Assembly (NCBI GenBank): GCA_009786775.1
Contig: WQRL01000145.1
Location: forward strand, 1 to 5,625
Source: Oscillospiraceae bacterium
Lineage (GTDB): Bacteria > Bacillota > Clostridia > Oscillospirales > Oscillospiraceae
Reading direction: 5' to 3'
DNA: 5,625 nt
Each line of letters begins with the position of its first letter. Within the stretch, counting starts at the first letter, position 1. Below, piece by piece: positions 1 through 5,625 of this stretch. The notes under the pieces are model-generated. The model was not told the DNA's origin. It searched no databases and was given only the letters and a program-made list of their open reading frames with translations. Both the position numbers and the translations under genes were made by a program.

Positions 1-30
1 AACGCGGCGGGGGAATTTTATCTCGCCGGT

Positions 31-233
31 ATTTGCCCCGTCCAGCCTAGCGAGTGGCAGTCAGTGAGCGAGGTCTACGCGCATAAGCGATAGCACGGCT
101 CATTTCAGAGGCTCGCGAACTCGCTGCGCTCAAACACGCTCGCCTTTTTCTGAAATTTCGCCTGCTATCACTAATGCGCTCCGCCATTCGCTCACTGACT
201 GCCACTCGCTAGGCTGGACGGGACAAGGCAAAT
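31..233. repeat. Long imperfect palindrome (about 200 bp intergenic inverted repeat)
   Basis: Bases 37-71 and 188-222 are perfect inverted repeats of 35 bp. Going inward, 79-95 pairs with 163-179 (15 of 17 positions) and 102-108 pairs with 150-156 (7 of 7). Going outward, 31-36 (ATTTGC) pairs with 228-233 after a five-base bulge on the right side. The whole block could extrude as a cruciform or fold as one long hairpin if transcribed. No reading frame of note crosses it, and I see no transposase or clear target-site duplication. It resembles a dispersed intergenic palindrome or MITE-like element, but only one copy is in view, so calling it mobile is inference. It lies just upstream of the aquaporin promoter. 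Confidence 0.8.
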
Positions 234-272
234 CTTATGTTTTTATATAGAAATTTCAAGGCAGCTTGTATA

Positions 273-301
273 TTGTCATTTATCTTGATTTATGATATTA
301 T
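273..301 (+). promoter_or_regulatory. Sigma-A-type promoter of the aquaporin gene
   Basis: A -35 element TTGTCA (273-278) is separated by exactly 17 bases from a -10 element TATTAT (296-301). Each matches the consensus at 5 of 6 positions. TGA directly before the -10 supplies an extended -10 TGn motif. Transcription would begin near 308, giving a leader of roughly 26 bases. The in-frame ATG at 292 lies inside this promoter, which argues against its use as the start codon. Confidence 0.7.
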
Positions 302-318
302 TCCTAGAGAAAATTTTT

Positions 319-324
319 AGGAGG
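319..324 (+). promoter_or_regulatory. Ribosome binding site deciding a TTG start
   Basis: A perfect AGGAGG sits 9 bases before the in-frame TTG at 334. It lies downstream of the alternative ATG at 292, so it can only serve the TTG start. Confidence 0.85.
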
Positions 325-333
325 TTGTTAATT

Positions 334-1020
334 TTGGCGAGTATTGGTAAAAAGTTTAGTGCGGAATTTATCGGCACGGCGGTTCTTGTGTTTATGGGCT
401 GCGGCAGCGCGGTTTTCTTGGGAGCTGATGCGGCGGGGGGCCACTTGGCTGTCGCCTTCGCGTTCGGCCTGTCCATAGTGGCCATGGCATATGTAATCGG
501 CAGTGTGTCAGGCTGTCACATAAACCCCGCTGTTTCCCTCGGTGCGCTTCTTGACAAACGTATAGGCGTCAAGGATTTCGTCTGCTACATCATAGCTCAG
601 GTGCTCGGTGCCATAGCAGGTGCGGCATTGCTTTTTGCGGTGTCATCCATGGCAGGCGTCGATTTGACCGGCGGCCTAGGCTCAAACGCAGTAGCTAATG
701 CAGGTGGCATTGGCGGCGGCTTGGTTGTAGAAATTGTTCTGACCTTCATTTTTGTTCTGACAATCCTCGGCGTTACAGCGGATTCGTCCAAAGGTAATGT
801 GGCGGGTATTGTAATAGGCCTGACTCTGGTATTTGTACACATAGTCGGCATTCCGCTCACAGGCACCTCAGTAAATCCGGCCCGAAGCATTGGCCCTGCA
901 ATATTTGCAGGCGGCCAAGCCCTTACAGATCTGTGGGTATTCATAGTCGGCCCATTTGTTGGTGCGGCTCTGGCAGCATGTGCTTACAAACTTGTTGTAG
1001 CAACGAAAAAAGGTAAGTAA
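334..1020 (+). CDS. aqpZ: AqpZ-type aquaporin (MIP family water channel)
   Basis: This 228-residue polytopic membrane protein of the major intrinsic protein family should allow passive water flux across the cytoplasmic membrane. Both signature half-helix motifs are present: NPA at residues 64-66 (HINPAV) and 181-183 (SVNPAR). The selectivity-filter residues match those of E. coli AqpZ: Phe44, His169, Thr178 and Arg184. This points to a water-selective pore rather than a glycerol facilitator, which would normally carry a smaller, more open filter and an Asp after the second NPA-Arg. The length is typical of bacterial aquaporins, with six membrane segments, and the tail is short and basic (KKGK). 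The start is TTG at 334, because AGGAGG is 9 bases upstream and a promoter covers the longer ATG start at 292, which would add 14 residues. Cys61 lies three residues before the first NPA. The gene appears to be monocistronic, ending at a strong terminator. The family call is firm; the water-only specificity is inferred from the filter residues. Confidence 0.95.
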   Translation: MASIGKKFSAEFIGTAVLVFMGCGSAVFLGADAAGGHLAVAFAFGLSIVAMAYVIGSVSGCHINPAVSLGALLDKRIGVKDFVCYIIAQVLGAIAGAALLFAVSSMAGVDLTGGLGSNAVANAGGIGGGLVVEIVLTFIFVLTILGVTADSSKGNVAGIVIGLTLVFVHIVGIPLTGTSVNPARSIGPAIFAGGQALTDLWVFIVGPFVGAALAACAYKLVVATKKGK

Positions 1021-1046
1021 AAGACAGCTTAAATGCTTAAACGCTT

Positions 1047-1101
1047 ATAAAAAACCTGGCAAACCCTGCAACGCCGTTGCAGGGTTTGCCAGGTTTTTTA
1101 T
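1047..1101. terminator. Strong bidirectional intrinsic terminator
   Basis: Arms 1047-1073 and 1075-1101 are perfectly complementary over 27 bp around a single central base, so the practical loop is about CGCCG. The stem has a GC-rich core bounded by A6 on the left (1049-1054) and T6 on the right (1094-1099). It therefore reads as a U-tracted Rho-independent terminator on both strands. On the plus strand it ends the aquaporin transcript, 26 bases after the stop. On the minus strand it would end any RNA arriving from 1102-1260. Confidence 0.93.
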
Positions 1102-1260
1102 CCCCACTCAAGGTTACTGCCCCTCTATAAGCCATCCGCCGGACAGGGGCTTTGTGCCCTGTACTCCCTTCGGTCAGTTTTAGTGACAGTAGCTGGAATT
1201 CCCTCAAAAATCCAAGGCCACAGCCCCGGTTCGGCTACCCAGGGGCAGCAACCATTCAAG
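1102..1260 (-). ncRNA. Candidate structured small RNA, class not recognised
   Basis: This GC-rich, non-coding segment can be closed by a long stem: 1112-1124 pairs with 1241-1253 (12 of 13 pairs). Inside are three local hairpins: 1143-1162 (ACAG-GGGC / GCCC-TGT), 1173-1187 (GTCA / TGAC) and 1222-1236 (AGCC / GGCT). The minus strand is preferred because the RNA would run straight into the shared terminator at 1101-1047, giving a transcript of about 210 nt, and a weak promoter can be drawn upstream at 1295-1267. A plus-strand RNA would have to start inside the terminator. There is no minus-strand gene downstream for it to control, so it would be a free-standing RNA rather than a riboswitch leader. 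The size and the long closing stem recall 6S RNA, but I cannot confirm that or match any known class by sequence. The fold was read by eye, not computed. Confidence 0.45.
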
Positions 1261-1266
1261 AACTAA

Positions 1267-1295
1267 ATGAAAACAAAATAAAGACAAACTGTGAA
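1267..1295 (-). promoter_or_regulatory. Possible minus-strand promoter for the structured RNA
   Basis: Read on the minus strand, TTCACA (1295-1290) is followed after 17 bases by TTTCAT (1272-1267). The -35 matches 5 of 6 and the -10 only 4 of 6 consensus positions. Initiation would fall near 1260, just outside the closing stem of the predicted RNA. The sequence is weak, and position is the main argument for it. Confidence 0.3.
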
Positions 1296-1352
1296 CATTT
1301 TTATTGACCGCCCATTATTTGTGTGATATCATATGTTAAATTATTGTGAACA
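1290..1352. promoter_or_regulatory. Paired TGTGAACA direct repeats flanking a promoter (possible operator)
   Basis: The octamer TGTGAACA occurs at 1290-1297 and 1345-1352, 55 bases apart start to start, or about five helical turns. The pair brackets the -35 and -10 boxes of the adhesin promoter, and the first copy overlaps the putative minus-strand -35. A bound dimer or a repression loop is possible. AT-rich chance repetition is the alternative. Confidence 0.3.
1304..1332 (+). promoter_or_regulatory. Sigma-A-type promoter of the large surface-protein gene
   Basis: TTGACC (1304-1309) and TATCAT (1327-1332) each match consensus at 5 of 6 positions and are 17 bases apart. TGA before the -10 gives an extended -10 motif, the same architecture as the aquaporin promoter. 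The -10 overlaps an 8-bp palindrome TGATATCA (1324-1331). Transcription would start near 1339, leaving a leader of almost 80 bases. Confidence 0.7.
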
Positions 1353-1358
1353 AGAAAA

Positions 1359-1377
1359 ATAATTTTGAGAAAATTAT
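1359..1377. promoter_or_regulatory. AT-only inverted repeat in the adhesin leader
   Basis: ATAATTTT and AAAATTAT are perfect inverted 8-mers around the spacer GAG. The element sits about 20 bases after the predicted transcription start and 26 bases before the ribosome binding site. As an RNA hairpin it would be weak; as DNA its symmetry suits a repressor half-site pair. Function is unproven. Confidence 0.35.
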
Positions 1378-1403
1378 GGTATTTTAACAGCGGTAAATTA
1401 CTT

Positions 1404-1410
1404 GGGGAGG
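1404..1410 (+). promoter_or_regulatory. Ribosome binding site of the large surface-protein gene
   Basis: GGGGAGG lies 7 bases before the ATG at 1418, a near-ideal spacing. This fixes the start in preference to the in-frame ATG codons 4 and 11 residues later. Confidence 0.85.
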
Positions 1411-1417
1411 TAACACT

Positions 1418-4400
1418 ATGCGAGGTAAAATGTTTAGAAGTAAGGCATGTATGAGGGTAATCTGCATGCTTTTAAGCATGCTCATGTTAAGTTCGTTTTT
1501 TGTTGCAGCATTTGAGGCAGAGGAGCCTGAGGCATCTGGTGATGCCCCTTTAATCTGCTCTTGCAGCGCAGCGGACTCACCAGAGCAGGAAGCTGCGACC
1601 CCTAATGGGCTTACAGGCAGTGGGTGTTGTGAGCTCTGCGAGTATTGCATAAATTGTGCATGTTTTGTGCCTATGGGTCTGATGGAGGCGTTTTCAGAAC
1701 TGGTGTACGGAAATATTGTGCCAGGCTCCCTAGTTACAGACAGGGATACTTCGATTCCCTCATTTAGCAATGCCATAATAAACGGTGTGGGAGCAGAGGA
1801 TGGGCGCATATGGACTAACAAGTCTGTTAACGTGGGCAGTGCAAATATATTTGACATGGCCGGAGGCGTTGTTGATATTGTAAGTGCATCAAATGATGAT
1901 GATTTTTTGATAACCCTATCTGCGCTAAGCCAGTCCTTCCAGGTTCAAGATATCATTGTTGAGCCCACGGATACTGTATTTGTAATAGACGTTTCAGGCA
2001 GTATGGTTTCCAACACTGTGCCGGGAGATGGGCGTACAAGGATAGCTGTGCTCATTGATGTTCTAAACCAAGCCATAACAAACCTTATGGAGGCCGACGG
2101 TCAAAACAGGGTTTCAGTTGTGATTTTCGGCGGGCAAACCGTAAATAACAAAAATTATGCAAGGCTACAGACCATCCTTGAGTTGGCTCACTACACCCCG
2201 CCGGCGAATGGGCGTTTTTTCACGGTTAGTTCAAGCACTGTCACTGTAAACTCTGCCATCCCTACCCAATACCGCACCTTCAAAGTCGAAGGAGGCACGC
2301 CGACTCAGCTTGGCATCCGGGGCGGCGGGGATATTTTGATGCAAAACACGGACACAACTGTAGAAGTTGCGGTTACAGATGGTACCCGCACCATCACACG
2401 CCGGCCGAACATAATCCTTATGACTGACGGAGATGCCACATATGGCTGGGTGGATTACCGCAATGCAGGCCTAAACTCGCTTTCAAACAATACTACTTTC
2501 TCTTACGATATAGGCAACGGCTCCGCTGCGGACATGTCCCTTAGTTTGTTAAATGTCCTGACTGCATCCTATGTGAAGCAGCAGATTCAAGCTAGGTACT
2601 TCGGGACGGATGCCTCAAGGGCTGTGGGTTTTTATACTATAGGTTTCGGCGTTGATACCATTTACTCCCGAGCCTTGTTAAACCCGTTTGGGCTGACTGC
2701 CGCGGGATACACCAATGCGTCCTTGGTAAGCCAAGTCTATAACAGCGTAGACTACAACATGCTAAGTCTGCTAAATAGCTTTACCTCAGGCCAGCCAATT
2801 TCATTTCCGGCGCTAAACCAAGGCTCAGGTTCTACCCGCACAATGAGGACAGCTACTAACTCCGCACCTGTAGTTAGGGCTGCAAACTATGTAAATGCCA
2901 GCTTCACGGCCTTAAACGCCGACGAATTAATCCAAGCCTTTGATGATATAACCTCGCAAATAGTTTCTCAGGGCAGTTACCCATCCATGACTGGCGGAGG
3001 GGCGCCGGAGTTCGGCGGATACCTGGTGTTCTCGGATGTGCTTGGTGAGTACATGCAGTTTAGGGAATTCAAGGGGCTGTGGAACAACAACGAGCATTTT
3101 ACAGGCTATGTATTTGCAAGCCAAATTCAAGTGCCCGGCGAAACCAGGAACACATTTATAACAAACTTTATCGAATATCAAGATGGTATACCAACTGTCG
3201 AAGAGGTAAATGCCTTAATTGCCTCAAACATAGCGGCAGGCAACCTCTTCGCCACAAGCGAAACGGTGTTTAGCAACAAAGTATCATACTTTGCAGATAC
3301 GGATAGAAACTTTTTAGGAAGCTACTTCACTGCCGCAGGCACCCCTGCGCCCTGGCCCTCCGGGGCTGTTGCGAGGGTGGACATGTATGTTGTGACAGGA
3401 AGCGGCGTCAACACATTGACAGGCGGCGAAACCGACATGATGAATGTGATTTTTCAAGTAATCACGGCCCTTCAGCCGGGGGATTTTCAGAATATTTTTA
3501 GTTATGGGCAATATCTCGTAAGCCGGCTCAACGCAGGGGATCAAATAGTGCGCTGGTACATCCCTGCGGCACTTATTCCGATGCGCTCTGTGGCGTTTGA
3601 CGCCCGGACAAACCGTGCGATTATAGCTGAGGGTGTTCCAATCCGCTTTATCTATACCGTTGGATTGCAGGATAATTTCAGCCTGCTAAATATCACAGAC
3701 CTGTACAGGAGCGTAAATCAGGCTCCGGGCGGAGGTTATTTCTTCTACACTAACCGCTGGCGCGGCCTTGACGGCAGAACTTCGGCTGCCGACCTTGCAA
3801 ACACAACTGTGGCGTTCTTTCAGCCCAGCATAGATAATCCGTATTATTTGCAGATGATTGACACCACAATTGAGCCCAAAAACCCGCTGCCCAGCCTCTC
3901 TGGCACAAGTTCTGGGCACTGGAGGCAAAGGAGCTTTACAGACACAGTCACAGGCGAGGAAGTTCAAGTTCAAGGCCTGGGCAATAATGGGCGTTTGCTG
4001 GTGCTGCCTGAACCGCCCCCAAACCCCACCTTGCAGGTTACTAAGACATTTATAATTGACGGCGAAGTTGTGCCATCCACAGATTCGCGCCTTGCAGCCA
4101 TGCTGCCGAACTTGACGTTTGAAATTAGAGGCACCGGCAGCGGCGGCCAGACTGTGTTTAACCAGGTGTTCCCGTTTTCTGAATTTGTAGGCGGCACATT
4201 GACGCTTACAGACATGCCTGTTGGCACATATGTAATAACCGAGGACGGCGGAGCAATTTACGGTCACTTAAAGACACCTCTTTCGCCGGCAATCATCACA
4301 CTTAGCTACGGCAGTGACCCAATTGTGCCCAGAGTGTTTACAGCAAATGTTATAAACAGGTACTCCGCACAGGCGAGCATGAGCATAACAAACACCTTTT

Positions 4401-5625
4401 CACCAGCGGGGATTGAAGAGCTTATATCATCGCTGTCCATAGTTATTATAGGCACGGATAGCACTACCCATGATGAAATTTATAGGATGTCGGCAATATT
4501 TCCCGACGACTTTGCCGATGAAGGAAGGCTGAACTTAACAAACTTGCCTCTGGGGGACTATATAATTCATGTAAGCGGGGGGTATGTAGCGGGGTATACA
4601 TCAACTGTTGATCAGTATGTTGTGGGTACGCTTGAGGCAGGTGAGCATGTAGATATAAACCTACACCACGCTTACGGTCCGCCTCTTATTAGCCCTGGTG
4701 ACGGCCTTTGGGTAAGAAAAGCCTTTCACGGGTTAGACTCAAGTCAGATAAACGAAGCTAATTTCCCTGACTTCGGTGTGATAATTGAAACTCCGGACGG
4801 GGTGGAGCGCGAGTTTTGGGGGATGCCCCGTGCCGTACTGGGTTACACCGACGTAGATGCAGGTATATTTATTCCGGCAGAGGAACTTATTGAAGGTACA
4901 TTTACAATCACAGAGGTAGGGTATGAGCTGCCCCCGGGATTAGGGTTTGAGGTGGCGACACCAGGTTCGCTTCAAGTAACAATTTTATCAGGTGACATTG
5001 ACACGGTAAACATGGTTGTTATTGACAACTTCTACAACCTGCTGCCCCGCCCAAGGCTTACAATAAATGTAGCATTTGACCCGCCGCAGGTGCAATCCCT
5101 CGCAGAGAAGATTTCGTTTGTAGTAGTGGGCAGGGATTCTGTTTCCGGTGATGAAATTTACAGAAATACAATATTCTTCCCATATGACTTTAGCGGAAAT
5201 TCTGCGGTGCTTGAAGGCCTGCCGCCGGGAGTTTACGAGATTGAGCAAAAGGGCGGGGAAGCCGCGGGCTTCACGCTGGTAACTCCGAGTCAAAGGTGGG
5301 ATGGAATCAGCCTAAACTACAGGGATGATGAAACATTAAATGTTACACTTTCGTACACGGAAAATCCCCCGGTGGTTTTGGAAGCTCCGGCAATCAGGGT
5401 CAGCAAGGTTTTCCACGGTCTGCTGCTGGCGGAGTATCCGCAGGACTTTGAAATTGTGCTCATCTTCCCTGACAATTCAGAGATGACATTTGACCTAGCC
5501 TCAGTGACAGGCGCGGGGGGTGTGCTGATTGAAAATGTCACTGCGGGCAGAACCTACCGCATTGACGAGCGCAATAGTGCTGTGGCGGGATTTAACATGA
5601 GCGTCAGCGGAGTTACGGTCGGCGG
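1418..5625 (+). CDS. Secreted vWA-domain adhesin with Cna_B-like stalk repeats (3' end outside window)
   Basis: The frame is open for 1402 codons and leaves the window without a stop. It begins with a signal peptide: basic residues to Arg13, a hydrophobic core at 14-31 and likely cleavage after Ala31 (VAA). A lipobox is absent. A cluster of eight cysteines follows at 47-82. Next comes a segment typical of clostridial pilin-like vWA proteins, with DGRIW at 128-132 and a DFLITLSALS motif from 162. The vWA domain spans about 183-518, with MIDAS residues Asp191, Ser193, Ser195, Thr294 and Asp337. Residues 519-864 form a less characterised, probably beta-rich region ending in LGNNGRL (854-860). 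From 872 at least five Cna_B-like domains follow. This layout matches Gram-positive pilus-tip or wall-anchored adhesins that bind host or matrix ligands through the metal site. A sortase signal (LPXTG-like) and a sortase gene are expected downstream but lie outside the view. The gene has its own promoter and leader. The family is clear; the ligand is unknown. Confidence 0.93.
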   Translation, partial: MRGKMFRSKACMRVICMLLSMLMLSSFFVAAFEAEEPEASGDAPLICSCSAADSPEQEAATPNGLTGSGCCELCEYCINCACFVPMGLMEAFSELVYGNIVPGSLVTDRDTSIPSFSNAIINGVGAEDGRIWTNKSVNVGSANIFDMAGGVVDIVSASNDDDFLITLSALSQSFQVQDIIVEPTDTVFVIDVSGSMVSNTVPGDGRTRIAVLIDVLNQAITNLMEADGQNRVSVVIFGGQTVNNKNYARLQTILELAHYTPPANGRFFTVSSSTVTVNSAIPTQYRTFKVEGGTPTQLGIRGGGDILMQNTDTTVEVAVTDGTRTITRRPNIILMTDGDATYGWVDYRNAGLNSLSNNTTFSYDIGNGSAADMSLSLLNVLTASYVKQQIQARYFGTDASRAVGFYTIGFGVDTIYSRALLNPFGLTAAGYTNASLVSQVYNSVDYNMLSLLNSFTSGQPISFPALNQGSGSTRTMRTATNSAPVVRAANYVNASFTALNADELIQAFDDITSQIVSQGSYPSMTGGGAPEFGGYLVFSDVLGEYMQFREFKGLWNNNEHFTGYVFASQIQVPGETRNTFITNFIEYQDGIPTVEEVNALIASNIAAGNLFATSETVFSNKVSYFADTDRNFLGSYFTAAGTPAPWPSGAVARVDMYVVTGSGVNTLTGGETDMMNVIFQVITALQPGDFQNIFSYGQYLVSRLNAGDQIVRWYIPAALIPMRSVAFDARTNRAIIAEGVPIRFIYTVGLQDNFSLLNITDLYRSVNQAPGGGYFFYTNRWRGLDGRTSAADLANTTVAFFQPSIDNPYYLQMIDTTIEPKNPLPSLSGTSSGHWRQRSFTDTVTGEEVQVQGLGNNGRLLVLPEPPPNPTLQVTKTFIIDGEVVPSTDSRLAAMLPNLTFEIRGTGSGGQTVFNQVFPFSEFVGGTLTLTDMPVGTYVITEDGGAIYGHLKTPLSPAIITLSYGSDPIVPRVFTANVINRYSAQASMSITNTFSPAGIEELISSLSIVIIGTDSTTHDEIYRMSAIFPDDFADEGRLNLTNLPLGDYIIHVSGGYVAGYTSTVDQYVVGTLEAGEHVDINLHHAYGPPLISPGDGLWVRKAFHGLDSSQINEANFPDFGVIIETPDGVEREFWGMPRAVLGYTDVDAGIFIPAEELIEGTFTITEVGYELPPGLGFEVATPGSLQVTILSGDIDTVNMVVIDNFYNLLPRPRLTINVAFDPPQVQSLAEKISFVVVGRDSVSGDEIYRNTIFFPYDFSGNSAVLEGLPPGVYEIEQKGGEAAGFTLVTPSQRWDGISLNYRDDETLNVTLSYTENPPVVLEAPAIRVSKVFHGLLLAEYPQDFEIVLIFPDNSEMTFDLASVTGAGGVLIENVTAGRTYRIDERNSAVAGFNMSVSGVTVG
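1556..1663 (+). other. Cysteine cluster in the mature N-terminus of the surface protein
   Basis: Cysteines fall at residues 47, 49, 70, 71, 74, 77, 80 and 82, i.e. CxC, twenty residues, then CCxxCxxCxxCxC. They lie directly after the signal peptide and an acidic linker. I see no other cysteine in the remaining 1320 residues in the window. The spacing could suit metal or cluster binding, a disulfide knot, or disulfide cross-linking. I do not recognise a named domain. Confidence 0.8.
1964..2971 (+). other. vWA domain with complete MIDAS
   Basis: The domain covers residues about 183-518. The DxSxS motif reads DVSGSM at 191-196, the MIDAS threonine is in GGTPT at 292-296, and the second aspartate is in MTDGD at 335-339. 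A divalent cation is expected to be bound and to contact an acidic ligand residue. The closing helix is near 500-518. At about 335 residues it is far longer than a standard vWA fold of roughly 200. The extra length lies between DxSxS and the threonine and after residue 340, which suggests inserted arms like those of pneumococcal RrgA. That comparison is by layout only. Confidence 0.88.
4031..4363 (+). other. Cna_B-like repeat 1 (isopeptide triad intact)
   Basis: Residues 872-982. The first strand carries Lys876 (VTKTF), a central strand carries Glu942 (YVITED) and the last strand Asn980 (VINRY). This is the Lys-Glu-Asn arrangement that forms a spontaneous intramolecular isopeptide bond in CnaB domains, stiffening the stalk against force and proteolysis. 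Bond formation is inferred from residue placement. Confidence 0.75.
4373..4693 (+). other. Cna_B-like repeat 2 (triad lost)
   Basis: Residues 986-1092. The fold pattern is kept (LTNLPLGDYII at 1040-1050 matches the usual L-x-x-L-P-x-G-x-Y signature), but the expected Lys is Asn992 (SITNTF), the Glu position is His1051 (YIIHV) and the terminal Asn position appears to be His (LHHAY). No isopeptide bond is expected. It shares DEIYR (1019-1023) and the following F-P-x-D-F with repeat 4. Confidence 0.7.
4703..5041 (+). other. Cna_B-like repeat 3 (isopeptide triad intact)
   Basis: Residues 1096-1208. Lys1101 (VRKAF), Glu1166 (FTITEVG) and Asn1204 (IDNFY) occupy the three catalytic positions. The start, KAFHGL, closely matches KVFHGL of repeat 5. 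Confidence 0.75.
5054..5371 (+). other. Cna_B-like repeat 4 (triad incomplete)
   Basis: Residues 1213-1318. The signature GLPPGVYEI (1267-1275) is present and a Glu is retained at 1276 (YEIEQ). The strand-A lysine is replaced (TINVAF, Asn1217/Val1218) and the last strand lacks the usual Asn context. It resembles repeat 2, sharing DEIYR at 1245-1249 followed by F-P-x-D-F. Confidence 0.7.
5390..5625 (+). other. Cna_B-like repeat 5 (cut by window end)
   Basis: Residues 1325-1402, incomplete. Lys1330 (VSKVFHGL) and Glu1384 (YRIDERN) are in place; the last strand with the expected Asn lies beyond the window. It resembles repeat 3. Confidence 0.7.

Noticed and set aside
31..233. CRISPR array or tRNA/rRNA fragment
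   Set aside because: The repeats are inverted rather than regularly spaced direct copies, and no cloverleaf or rRNA signature is seen.
292..333. Longer aquaporin start at ATG 292
   Set aside because: It overlaps the -10 region, has no ribosome binding site upstream, and AGGAGG at 319-324 is placed for the TTG at 334. The extra 14 residues are not typical of AqpZ proteins.
597..944. Minus-strand open frame of 115 codons
   Set aside because: It is antisense to the conserved aquaporin core, and its Pro/Thr-rich composition is the expected mirror of that coding sequence.
1102..1260. Cobalamin, FMN, SAM, TPP or c-di-GMP riboswitch
   Set aside because: On either strand the conserved core boxes of these classes as I know them are missing. 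On the minus strand no gene follows, and on the plus strand the adhesin promoter lies downstream of the segment.
1418..1510. Lipoprotein signal peptide for the large protein
   Set aside because: No lipobox cysteine follows the hydrophobic core; the first mature cysteine is residue 47, well past the likely cleavage site at 31.
1384..1857. Minus-strand open frame of 157 codons
   Set aside because: It is antisense to the signal peptide and N-terminal region of the large gene and crosses its ribosome binding site. The composition looks like a shadow frame.
3686..4267. Minus-strand open frame of 193 codons
   Set aside because: It lies wholly antisense to the vWA/Cna_B gene, shows no domain or hydrophobic pattern, and has no convincing ribosome binding site.

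Overview
The window looks like chromosomal DNA of a Gram-positive, mid-GC Firmicute, probably a Clostridia-type anaerobe. This is inferred from strong AGGAGG/GGGGAGG ribosome binding sites, a TTG start codon, two sigma-A-like promoters with extended -10 elements, and a large secreted surface protein with a von Willebrand A domain followed by Cna_B-like repeats, a type typical of Gram-positive pilin/adhesin loci. No species can be named from the sequence alone.

Layout. Bases 1-30 hold nothing recognisable and may be the tail of an upstream region. Bases 31-233 form a roughly 200-bp imperfect palindrome with perfect 35-bp arms. A good promoter (273-301), a ribosome binding site (319-324) and a TTG start (334) then lead into an AqpZ-type aquaporin gene (334-1020). 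It ends at a very strong, almost perfectly symmetric terminator (1047-1101). The next 316 bases (1102-1417) hold no protein gene but are far from empty. They contain a GC-rich segment (about 1110-1260) that can fold into a closed multi-hairpin RNA, most plausibly transcribed on the minus strand into the shared terminator. They also contain a second strong plus-strand promoter (1304-1332), a pair of direct repeats flanking it, and an AT-rich inverted repeat in the leader.

From 1418 to the window end, and continuing past it, runs one uninterrupted reading frame of 1402 codons. It encodes a signal peptide, a short cluster of eight cysteines, a conserved N-terminal segment, a large vWA domain with an intact MIDAS, a beta-rich stalk region, and at least five Cna_B-like repeats. 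Repeats 1, 3 and 5 keep the Lys and Glu of the isopeptide triad (1 and 3 also show the Asn), while repeats 2 and 4 have lost key residues. Repeats 2+3 and 4+5 look like duplicated two-domain units.

The two protein genes appear to be separate transcription units: the aquaporin is a housekeeping-type membrane channel, and the large gene encodes a wall-associated adhesin or pilus-tip-like protein. Nothing in the sequence links their functions. No complete new multi-gene system is visible. The most unusual items are the candidate minus-strand structured RNA, the cysteine cluster in the adhesin, and the alternating isopeptide-competent and incompetent repeats.
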